Source: Candidatus Methanomethylophilaceae archaeon (GTDB lineage: Archaea; Thermoplasmatota; Thermoplasmata; Methanomassiliicoccales; Methanomethylophilaceae). Taken from it: a stretch of DNA of 6,324 bases. Of the stretch, positions 1 through 5,012 are shown piece by piece. The notes under the pieces were generated by a model. That model saw only the letters and a list, made by a program, of their open reading frames with translations, did not search any database and had not been told where the DNA came from. The stretch's first letter is position 1; every line of letters begins with the position of its first letter. The stretch covers positions 1-6,324 of the forward strand of contig JAFZXW010000227.1 in assembly GCA_017616575.1 (NCBI GenBank), in the 5' to 3' direction. The position numbers and the translations under genes were made by a program.

Positions 1-510
1 CAGCAGAGGAAGCTGGAGTTCACGGACGAGGAGCGCGAAGGGCTGATCAGGGAGGTCATGGGCCCCCGCGCGGGATTATTCAAGCTCGAGTCCTCGGTCC
101 AATTGACACCTGCGGAGGCCTTGGACAAGTACCGCGCCAGGGTCACAGTGGAGCATCTGATCCATTCGCTGAAGAGGGTGACGGGGATCAAGCCGCTGAG
201 GGTATGGAACGAGTCCTCCATCAGGGGGTCCATGCTGCTGGCCCTTCTGTCGGAGGTAGCCATCGCATTGGCCAGGTACGAGATGAAAGGGGTCCGCAAG
301 ACTGTGACGGAACGCGGAAGGCGCAGGACGTCCGTCGAGAAGCCCTGCACGGAATCCATAGTGTGGTCGCTGAGCCATTTGACAGTTACGAGGATCGTCG
401 AAAGAGGAATCCGCAAAAAGGCGGTATTCAGCAACTGGGACCCTATATCCGAGGAGATTTTCGCCAATATCGGAGCCAAGGGCCCCTCGTGGGGCCCTAT
501 CGTGGCCTGA
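1..510 (+). CDS. IS4-superfamily (IS1634-like) transposase, C-terminal part
   Basis: The reading frame is open from the first base of the window and ends at TGA 508-510, giving 169 visible residues; the N-terminus with the first two catalytic aspartates lies outside. Seen: a Y-(2)-R-(3)-E-(6)-K signature at visible residues Y44, R47, E51 and K58 (about 130-174), within YRARVTVEHLIHSLK, followed by KPLRVWNESSIRG and a hydrophobic helix. Known: this signature carries the catalytic glutamate of the DDE RNase H-fold transposases of the IS4 superfamily, which cut and join DNA at IS ends; the helix after the motif and the PLRVW-type segment resemble the IS1634 group. The tail (about residues 95-169) is basic and then variable. 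ATG 58 is an internal methionine, not the start. No terminal inverted repeat can be identified because the left end is missing. Whether the gene is intact upstream cannot be judged. Confidence 0.85.
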   Translation, partial: QQRKLEFTDEEREGLIREVMGPRAGLFKLESSVQLTPAEALDKYRARVTVEHLIHSLKRVTGIKPLRVWNESSIRGSMLLALLSEVAIALARYEMKGVRKTVTERGRRRTSVEKPCTESIVWSLSHLTVTRIVERGIRKKAVFSNWDPISEEIFANIGAKGPSWGPIVA

Positions 511-681
511 ACATCGGACCCACGCATGCAAAATGCGACAAAAGCGGTCAGCGAAAGCTATGAACAGTGCCAAATGTCGAATGAGCCAGCATGACGAAAT
601 CGAGCATCATGTGGCGAGGTCAGGTTACAATCCGTCCCGTTGGTGACTGGGACCGGGACTGGCGATAGGCGGGAGGTTCTA

Positions 682-723
682 GTCGAGTAAGGGCTCCCCT
701 GTTAAGGGGAGCTCTTACTCGAC
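682..723 (+). repeat. Strong inverted repeat: 19-bp stem, 4-nt loop
   Basis: Arms 682-700 and 705-723 pair over 19 positions around the loop GTTA (701-704). Eighteen pairs are Watson-Crick; the remaining one (692 with 713) is G opposite T, which would pair as G-U in RNA read from the plus strand but would be a C-A mismatch in minus-strand RNA. No T-run follows, so it does not look like a standard terminator. It lies 171 nt after the transposase stop. Possibilities are an IS-end or other mobile-element structure, a structured RNA or RNA stop signal, or a hairpin recognised by a replication or recombination protein. Confidence 0.85.
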
Positions 724-944
724 AAGTAAGAATCAAGGAAGCACTCGACGATGTATCCTGAGTTTGATATGGCGACCGCTGAACAAAACGGGAATCGACC
801 TGATTTGACAGTTAATCTCAATCCTTCAATTAACGGATTCCCAATTTGAGTAACTATACGTGCCTTCGGTCACGTTTCTTGCGTGGGCGGCCGCGGGGGT
901 TCTTCACCGTTATGAGCTGAGGTATTAAGCCGAGTCGCGGAGGC

Positions 945-970
945 TCCGACGGGCTGCCTGTCCAGTCGGA
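945..970 (-). terminator. Possible weak hairpin after the acyltransferase gene
   Basis: TCCGAC (945-950) and GTCGGA (965-970) form a perfect 6-bp stem with a 14-nt loop, starting 5 bases beyond the stop codon of the minus-strand acyltransferase. No T-tract follows in the direction of transcription. Archaeal termination mostly depends on U-runs, so this is only a candidate based on placement. Confidence 0.2.
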
Positions 971-975
971 AAGCC

Positions 976-2112
976 TTAAGCTTTTTCTTTATTTGACGTG
1001 AGACGGCCCACCAATCCCGGCCCGTAAGCGCAGATCAGATAGCAGATCGCGAGCGAGACAACCGCCAGGACGTACCTCATCGGACCTGTGAAATCCGACG
1101 CCAGGCTGACGTCGGAGCCGAAGGTGAAGAACGGCGCCAGTATCATCTTGGCGACGAACAGGTGCAGCAGCAGGATCCCCAGCGTATGCTTCCCGATTTT
1201 TGAGAACAGGGTAGATATCAACGGGATCTTGGAGAAGATGAAGCACAGGCATATCAGCATGATGAACGCGCTGGTCGCTTCGACCGTGTACGGTATGGCC
1301 GAATACCCTCCGTAATTTCCGAAATCCATGAAGTCGAAATCTATGCTCGGTGGAAGCAGGAACACCATCACCAGCGTGGCCGCCATGCTGCCGAGGAACA
1401 GCATCCAGAACCTGCCGCTCTTGAGCCCTGACGATTCTATCTTCTCGACGACCTCGTACTTGGCCAGATACATCCCGATGATCATGAAGACGGCGGCGAT
1501 GGGGCACAGGTTAAGGTTGAATGGAAGGCTGAAGGAGAAAAGCTCCCTGTAGGCGATGGTGACTCCCAGCAGCGCCGCGATGACCAGAAGGCCCAGCCTC
1601 TTGTTCTCCCTGATGCGATCCGCGACAGCGTAGAAGATCACGCATGCGAAGAGAAGAACCCATAGGAAGTAATATCCCGCAGAGAAGCCGCATATCGCCC
1701 AGGGGATCCTCGGATCCGGAGCCCTTATATCGAAATCCAGGAAGCTGCGCTCAAGGGTGAAGGCCCTTTCCAGACAGAGGGCGAGGTCGTCCAGGTTGGT
1801 CGGCTGGCCCCACAGGAGGCACCAGAGGAAGCAGATGAGGGACAGGCCTATGGCGGCCATGATGAGAGCAAGGAACAGGACCTTTATGCGGCGCCTCATG
1901 TTCTCGCGGAACCCCCTTCCCGGCTTGAAGAAATACCCGGAGATTATGAAGAAGGAGATCAGTCCCAGATACAACGCCTGTATTATCGGGGAGGGCTCGC
2001 CGACATCGCTTTTGACCACTATCCCTATGTGCAGTATCACGATGATCGATATCGCCGCACCCTTGAGGATGTCGACGGAGCGCAAACGGACCGCGGATTC
2101 CTTGTCTTGCAT
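976..2112 (-). CDS. Acyltransferase-3 family membrane acyltransferase
   Basis: This encodes a 378-aa integral membrane protein. Seen: the N-terminal motif RSVDILKGAAISIIVILH with H28 at the end of the first membrane segment; FFIISGYFF at 54-62; about ten hydrophobic stretches (roughly 13-33, 46-62, 77-101, 145-163, 172-188, 202-217, 235-253, 279-294, 306-328, 346-363); and the C-terminal IGKHTLGILLLH at 306-317. Known: these are hallmarks of the acyltransferase-3 family, in which the first-helix histidine is thought to be essential; members transfer acetyl, succinyl or longer acyl groups to sugars, peptidoglycan, antibiotics or lipids at the membrane. The length is normal for the family and no lesion is seen. 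ATG 2110-2112 is preceded on its strand by GGTGAT, complementary to the archaeal 16S 3' end, but 14 nt away. It is divergent from the acyl-CoA synthetase gene, suggesting but not proving shared function. The substrate is unknown. Confidence 0.87.
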   Translation of the reverse strand: MQDKESAVRLRSVDILKGAAISIIVILHIGIVVKSDVGEPSPIIQALYLGLISFFIISGYFFKPGRGFRENMRRRIKVLFLALIMAAIGLSLICFLWCLLWGQPTNLDDLALCLERAFTLERSFLDFDIRAPDPRIPWAICGFSAGYYFLWVLLFACVIFYAVADRIRENKRLGLLVIAALLGVTIAYRELFSFSLPFNLNLCPIAAVFMIIGMYLAKYEVVEKIESSGLKSGRFWMLFLGSMAATLVMVFLLPPSIDFDFMDFGNYGGYSAIPYTVEATSAFIMLICLCFIFSKIPLISTLFSKIGKHTLGILLLHLFVAKMILAPFFTFGSDVSLASDFTGPMRYVLAVVSLAICYLICAYGPGLVGRLTSNKEKA

Positions 2113-2130
2113 AATCGTCAGGTCAAATCA

Positions 2131-2141
2131 CCACGCCGTGG
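2131..2141. promoter_or_regulatory. Palindrome near the acyltransferase transcription start
   Basis: CCACG-C-CGTGG is a perfect 5-bp inverted repeat around one central base. It lies where transcription from the minus-strand TATA box at 2162-2168 should begin (about 2139), a position suited to a repressor operator or a small leader hairpin. Short palindromes occur by chance, so this is a candidate only. Confidence 0.25.
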
Positions 2142-2161
2142 CCTCCATATGTCTGCATCTG

Positions 2162-2168
2162 TATATAT
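2162..2168 (-). promoter_or_regulatory. TATA box, probable promoter of the acyltransferase gene
   Basis: TATATAT lies about 50 bases upstream of the acyltransferase ATG. With the usual archaeal spacing of about 26 bases from box centre to start site, transcription would begin near 2139, leaving a leader of about 27 nt that contains the GGTGAT ribosome-binding sequence. The box is nearly symmetric, so it could also serve the plus strand. Confidence 0.5.
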
Positions 2169-2226
2169 GGTTCGGTGATTGGTCCGGCTGTCCTTCGCCC
2201 GTCGATGATCGATGGCCATCAGGACG

Positions 2227-2233
2227 TTTTATA
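2227..2233 (+). promoter_or_regulatory. TATA box, probable leaderless promoter of the acyl-CoA synthetase
   Basis: TTTTATA is centred at 2230, about 27 bases before ATG 2257. That is the normal archaeal distance from TATA box to transcription start, so the mRNA would begin at or next to the start codon. The purine run GGGGAG at 2250-2255 sits only one base from the ATG, too close for a normal ribosome-binding site, which also favours a leaderless message. Confidence 0.6.
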
Positions 2234-2256
2234 GCATTGCGAATGAATCGGGGAGC

Positions 2257-3861
2257 ATGTCCGCCCATCCTGAGATACCAGAGAAGACGCTGTACGAGGT
2301 CCTTAGGGATTCGGCTGCAAGGGGCCCCGACTCCCCGGCATACTCGTTCCTGGGAAGCAGGGAGACGTACGGCGGCTTGTTGAATCAGGCCGAATCTCTT
2401 TCTCAGAGCATGGCTTCCGCAGGGGTGTCGAAAGGGGACTTCGTCATGATATGCCTTCCCAACTGTCCTCAGGCCGTCGCCGCGGTATATGCGGCCAGCA
2501 GGCTCGGGGCGGTGGCCGTGATGGCCCATCCGATGTCCTCGAGGGAAGAGATCTCTTTCTTCATCCGCGACGGAAACTGCAGGACGGCCTTCATCCTGGA
2601 CAGCCTGGCGGCGAGCCTTCCCGCCGGTTCCGGGCTGGAGAACATCGTCCTGGTCCCGTCCGGGAAATCCTCGCCTCCGATGCCCGGTTCCGTCATTTGG
2701 GACGATTTCCTCAGGATGTCCGCAGGCGTCCGTCCGATGCCTCGGGTGTCTCCTTATGATCCTGTCGCGGTTATGTATACCGGGGGGACGACGGGCACGA
2801 CCAAGGGCGCGGTCCTGTCGAGCATGAATTTCAACGCCTCCGCCCTCGGGATGAAGATGTCCTCCGGGCTCAAGGCCGACGGGCAGAAGATGCTCTCGGT
2901 CCTCCCGGTGTTCCACGGGTTCGGCCTCTGTACCGGGATACATCTCCCGATAATGATGGGGATGGAGACGGTCCTTCTCCCTTATTTCTCGCCGGAGGCG
3001 TTCTTCCGCACGGTCTTGAGCGAGAGGCCCAGCGTGATGTTCGGCGTCCCCACGGTGTATGAGAAGCTTTTCGTCGGGGAAACGGCCCCTGGCTTGCGTC
3101 TGGATTTCATCACAGGGCTGTTCTGCGGAGGCGATTCCCTCTCGTCCGAGGCGAAGACCGGCCTGGACGAGTTTCTTCAAAGCCGCGGGTGCAGGGCGAA
3201 GATCAGGGTCGGGTACGGCTGCACCGAGTGCCTCTCCGCCGTGACCCTGATGCCGGAGGGGGAGGACCGTTACAAGAGCGTCGGTGTTCCGATCCAGTGG
3301 AACAGGATCAAGATCGTCAAGGAAGGGACCGAGGAGGAGGCCCCATGCGGATGCAACGGCGAGATCTGCGTCTCCGGCCCGACGGTGATGCTCCGCTATC
3401 TGAACCAGCCCGAGGAGACTGCCCAGGCCATACGCGTCCACTCCGACGGAGCCAAGTGGCTCCACACCGGCGACATGGGGCACGTAGACGAGGACGGGTT
3501 CCTCTACTTCGAGTGCAGGATCAAGCGCATGATAATTACGTCCGGGTACAACGTCTATCCCGGGGAGATAGAGAAGCGTCTGAACTCCGATCCCTTGGTG
3601 AAGGCCTCGTACGTCGTCGGGGTCCCGGACAGCGTGAAGGTCTCCAGGGTCAGGGCGTGCGTGATCCTGAAGGACGGCGTGGAAAAGACGGAGGAGACGG
3701 CGAAAGAGATAAGCGGGCGCCTTGCGGAGGCCGTCCCGTTGTATTCCAGGCCCAGGGAGTACGTCTTCCTGGACGCCTTCCCGATGACAAAGACCGGGAA
3801 GGTCTCCTGCAGGACCCTGGAGATCGGAGAAGTCGAAGGGGTCAGGTTCAGCATCCCGTGA
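2257..3861 (+). CDS. AMP-forming acyl-CoA synthetase (fatty acid/carboxylate-CoA ligase family)
   Basis: This 534-aa cytosolic enzyme of the ANL adenylate-forming superfamily should activate a carboxylic acid with ATP to an acyl-adenylate and then form acyl-CoA. Seen, numbered from ATG 2257: P-loop YTGGTTGTTKG at 174-184; GYGCTE at 319-324 (motif A5); HTGD at 403-406 with the ribose-binding aspartate D406; the hinge region RIKRMIITSGYNVYPGEIE at 421-439; and PMTKTGKV with the catalytic lysine K515 in the small C-terminal domain. All core motifs and the usual length are present, so it is probably active. Substrate chain length cannot be read from the sequence. An in-frame ATG at 2212 would add 15 residues (MAIRTFYSIANESGS); I prefer 2257 because the TATA box at 2227-2233 would otherwise lie inside the gene and MSAHPEIPEKTLYEVL looks like a normal family N-terminus. 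It is divergent from the membrane acyltransferase and could supply its acyl donor (inference). Confidence 0.9.
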   Translation: MSAHPEIPEKTLYEVLRDSAARGPDSPAYSFLGSRETYGGLLNQAESLSQSMASAGVSKGDFVMICLPNCPQAVAAVYAASRLGAVAVMAHPMSSREEISFFIRDGNCRTAFILDSLAASLPAGSGLENIVLVPSGKSSPPMPGSVIWDDFLRMSAGVRPMPRVSPYDPVAVMYTGGTTGTTKGAVLSSMNFNASALGMKMSSGLKADGQKMLSVLPVFHGFGLCTGIHLPIMMGMETVLLPYFSPEAFFRTVLSERPSVMFGVPTVYEKLFVGETAPGLRLDFITGLFCGGDSLSSEAKTGLDEFLQSRGCRAKIRVGYGCTECLSAVTLMPEGEDRYKSVGVPIQWNRIKIVKEGTEEEAPCGCNGEICVSGPTVMLRYLNQPEETAQAIRVHSDGAKWLHTGDMGHVDEDGFLYFECRIKRMIITSGYNVYPGEIEKRLNSDPLVKASYVVGVPDSVKVSRVRACVILKDGVEKTEETAKEISGRLAEAVPLYSRPREYVFLDAFPMTKTGKVSCRTLEIGEVEGVRFSIP

Positions 3862-3862
3862 C

Positions 3863-4291
3863 CGCGGTCTCGGCCGGAGCTTTAGATTTCCGGCAGGACT
3901 CGACAGGGGCGTTCCTATCGAGCTTGCGTTTCAGCGTCTAGGCTATAGTTCAGTCGAGATTACGCAGAAGCACCATGTGGGCTGCTACGACAAGGCCATG
4001 CTGAATAATATGCATGATGTGCTGGATGGGCCGTCTCGGTTCTTTTAACCTATTTCCTCGACGTCGTCCTTCAAGGTGTCTGTGAAGGCATGGTTAGACG
4101 ATGTCCGGGAAAACAGGTTACAATGCAGGCTAGAAGAAGTATTGGGGCCGCATCAGCGGCGTAAGGGAATTAGAAAGATCAGGAGTTTCGATCAGATACA
4201 ACGTTAGTAAGACGGTGAACAGTTTCGTCGGTGCAAGCAGGAGTGGCGCGTTATAATAATCGATGATGTGACCGTCAAAAGCCGCTTTTGA
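3863..4291 (+). pseudogene. Possible decayed coding remnant, unrecognised
   Basis: One frame stays mostly open for 143 codons, with stops only at 4046-4048 (TAA), 4205-4207 (TAG), 4208-4210 (TAA) and its end, 4289-4291 (TGA). Its pieces look protein-like: GVPIELAFQRLGYSSVEI (3911-3964), CYDKAMLNNMHDVLDG, then KAWLDDVRENRLQCRLEEVL (4085-4144). No start codon with a ribosome-binding site was found for the first piece, and I do not recognise a family. It may be a degraded gene, for example from a mobile element, or a chance low-stop stretch. Confidence 0.22.
3873..3894 (+). terminator. Possible hairpin after the acyl-CoA synthetase gene
   Basis: GCCGGA (3873-3878) pairs with TCCGGC (3889-3894), extendable by one G-U pair, leaving an 8-nt loop. 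It starts 12 bases after the ligase stop. There is no clear T-run after it, so terminator function is uncertain. Confidence 0.25.
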
Positions 4292-4414
4292 TGAATAAGT
4301 AGTGGGCCCGCCCGGCTTCACACTGACAGCAGCCAGACAGTCACGACAGAACGGAATGCGACAGGGTTCTCTTGTCGATTAGCATATTTCGTGACCGTGG
4401 GCGCATACACCTTG

Positions 4415-4422
4415 TTTTTAAA
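4415..4422 (+). promoter_or_regulatory. TATA-like box upstream of the 132-aa gene
   Basis: TTTTTAAA is the only clear AT-rich box in the 120 bases before ATG 4517. Transcription would start near 4445, giving a leader of about 70 nt that includes the three hairpins at 4449-4506. It would drive the whole rep cassette if the genes are co-transcribed. Confidence 0.35.
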
Positions 4423-4448
4423 CGGTCCGCCAGACGTCGGAAGGCAAT

Positions 4449-4506
4449 CTGCCGCAGCAACGGCAGTCGCTGGCCCGGAGGCCGATGTCTGAGCCGGCAA
4501 TCCGGC
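4449..4506 (+). promoter_or_regulatory. Structured leader or origin-like region with three hairpins
   Basis: Three consecutive stems are seen: CTGCCG/CGGCAG (4449-4454 with 4461-4466, 6-nt loop), GGCC/GGCC (4472-4475 with 4480-4483) and GCCGG/CCGGC (4493-4497 with 4502-4506, loop CAAT). The last one directly abuts the AGGA (4507-4510) that should bind the ribosome for ATG 4517. This could be a 5' leader controlling translation of the cassette, or a hairpin-rich origin where the nearby HUH Rep nicks. GC-rich DNA readily forms short stems, so the function is unproven. Confidence 0.35.
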
Positions 4507-4516
4507 AGGACTGAAC

Positions 4517-4915
4517 ATGACAGAAAATGAGATCAGAGAGAAAGCGGTGGAGCTCTTCGGAGCCGCGCAGCCTGTTTCCAAGCCTACGAAGAAGGAGAAC
4601 ATCCTCTCGTTCAGGAAGGGGCACGTGTTCGTGGCCCTAAAGATGGTGTCCTCCTACAACAGGGAGGAGCAGAGGTACGAGGAACCCATCCCCAAGATAA
4701 CGTTCCTGGTGGACGGCAAGTACGTGAGGATGCCGATAGACAGCTCCCTGCTGAAGTCCCTGGGCAAGTTCCTGGAGGACCTCGGGGACATACTGGAAGG
4801 TGTGGACGTCCCGGAGCAGAGGGTCGACATCGACGCAGCCAAGAGGCTGATGTCGTCGTACGTGGAGAGGGCGTCCTCATGTCTTTTTCTGTTGAAAAGG
4901 AGCGGACATGCCTGA
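4517..4915 (+). CDS. Small protein of unknown function next to rep
   Basis: This encodes a 132-aa soluble, charged protein that I do not recognise. Seen: a short N-terminal helix (residues 2-16, MTENEIREKAVELFG); a likely beta-rich core (about 28-74: ILSFRKGHVFVALKM, then PKITFLVDGKYVRMPI); an amphipathic helix (about 76-93, SSLLKSLGKFLEDLGDIL); and a basic C-terminal tail. There is no signal peptide, membrane segment or cysteine cluster. ATG 4517 is the first start after the in-frame stop TGA at 4490-4492 and has AGGA six bases upstream. Codon use (AGG, GAG, GTC, CTG) matches the neighbouring genes, supporting a real gene. The strands-then-helix order recalls small ssDNA-binding folds such as PC4, which would suit a rolling-circle module, but this is only a guess from pattern. 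It lies upstream of rep on the same strand and probably belongs to the same element. Confidence 0.7.
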   Translation: MTENEIREKAVELFGAAQPVSKPTKKENILSFRKGHVFVALKMVSSYNREEQRYEEPIPKITFLVDGKYVRMPIDSSLLKSLGKFLEDLGDILEGVDVPEQRVDIDAAKRLMSSYVERASSCLFLLKRSGHA

Positions 4916-5010
4916 CGGCGGGCCGTACGGCGAAAGCCGAGGCCCCCGAGGGCATGGACGCGACAACCCCTATTAAACGCTTTGAGAGCGGTGCTTTCTG
5001 GAGATTCTGA
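4879..5010 (+). CDS. Possible 43-aa micro-ORF bridging to rep
   Basis: ATG 4879 opens a 43-codon frame ending at TGA 5008-5010. It overlaps the last 37 bases of the 132-aa gene in another frame and stops two bases before the Rep ATG. A purine-rich GGAGAGGG at 4863-4870, eight bases upstream, is a good ribosome-binding site. The peptide begins MSFSVEKERTCLTAGRTAKA and ends FESGAFWRF, with no recognised domain. The overlap-then-abut layout would allow translational coupling through the cassette, as is common for small regulators of plasmid replication. Against it: the length is short, and the TATTAAA box that could serve rep lies inside it. A frameshift in the T-run near 4882-4887 that would join it to the preceding gene is another reading. 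Confidence 0.35.
   Translation: MSFSVEKERTCLTAGRTAKAEAPEGMDATTPIKRFESGAFWRF
4971..4977 (+). promoter_or_regulatory. Possible TATA box for rep
   Basis: TATTAAA is centred 39 bases before the Rep ATG, putting a start site near 5000 and leaving a short leader containing GGAG (5000-5003), nine bases from the ATG. It would give rep its own promoter in addition to any read-through from 4415. It falls inside the possible micro-ORF, so one of the two calls may be wrong. Confidence 0.4.
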
Positions 5011-5012
5011 CC

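Larger units (their letters stand above)
511..975. other. Gene-poor region between transposase and acyltransferase
   Basis: No convincing protein gene is seen in these 465 bases. The right end of the insertion sequence should lie somewhere here but could not be placed. Contents: a short hairpin CGCAT/ATGCG at 523-537; the strong 42-nt hairpin at 682-723 (listed separately); a 32-codon frame from ATG 751 to TGA 847-849 (beginning MYPEFDMATAEQ) with an AAGGA at 735-739, too short and unsupported to call a gene; and a 6-bp stem at 945-970. Base composition is more mixed than in the flanking genes, as expected for decayed or non-coding DNA. Confidence 0.5.
3862..4516. other. Gene-poor region between ligase and replication cassette
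   Basis: There is no intact gene in these 655 bases. They hold a hairpin just after the ligase gene (3873-3894), a plus-strand frame interrupted by stops (3863-4291, listed separately), small stems at 4147-4160 (GCCGC/GCGGC) and 4275-4291 (TCAAAAG/CTTTTGA, 3-nt loop), a TATA-like TTTTTAAA at 4415-4422, and a run of three hairpins at 4449-4506 before the next start codon. A 12-bp direct repeat, TCCGGCAGGACT, occurs at 3889-3900 and 4501-4512, close to both ends of the region. The middle is more AT-rich than the flanking genes. Confidence 0.5.

Noticed and set aside
751..849. 32-codon frame beginning MYPEFDMATAEQ
   Set aside because: It has a start and a weak upstream AAGGA, but it is short, has no recognised similarity and no continuation in other frames that would show a broken gene.
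511..975. tRNA gene or tRNA-end attachment site next to the mobile elements
   Set aside because: I looked for a T-arm-like GTTCGAATC pattern with CCA-proximal pairing here and in 3862-4516 and found none.
1757..2383. 208-codon plus-strand frame across the acyltransferase start and ligase start
   Set aside because: It overlaps two well-supported genes and their promoters, and its Arg- and Met-rich translation resembles antisense noise.
2128..3483. Long minus-strand open frame of 451 codons opposite the acyl-CoA synthetase
   Set aside because: It lies antisense to a gene with all the expected catalytic motifs, and its translation is rich in Arg, His and Gly with no domain, typical of the reverse frame of GC-rich codons.
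3189..3941. 250-codon plus-strand frame inside and beyond the ligase gene
   Set aside because: Arg- and Gly-rich low-complexity translation in an alternate frame of the ligase; no start signal and no recognisable domain.
621..4124. 11-bp repeat CAGGTTACAAT at 621-631 and 4114-4124
   Set aside because: Several repeats of this length are expected by chance in a window of this size, and the flanks do not match.
4256..4300. Possible C/D box small RNA (GATGATG- and TGATGA-like sequences)
   Set aside because: The box C-like sequences are not paired with properly spaced box D and C'/D' elements, so there is no convincing guide RNA.
4130..4321. 63-codon minus-strand frame in the gap, with a hydrophobic middle
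   Set aside because: No ribosome-binding site or family resemblance; the hydrophobic stretch is explained by local AT-richness. Kept only as part of the gap description.
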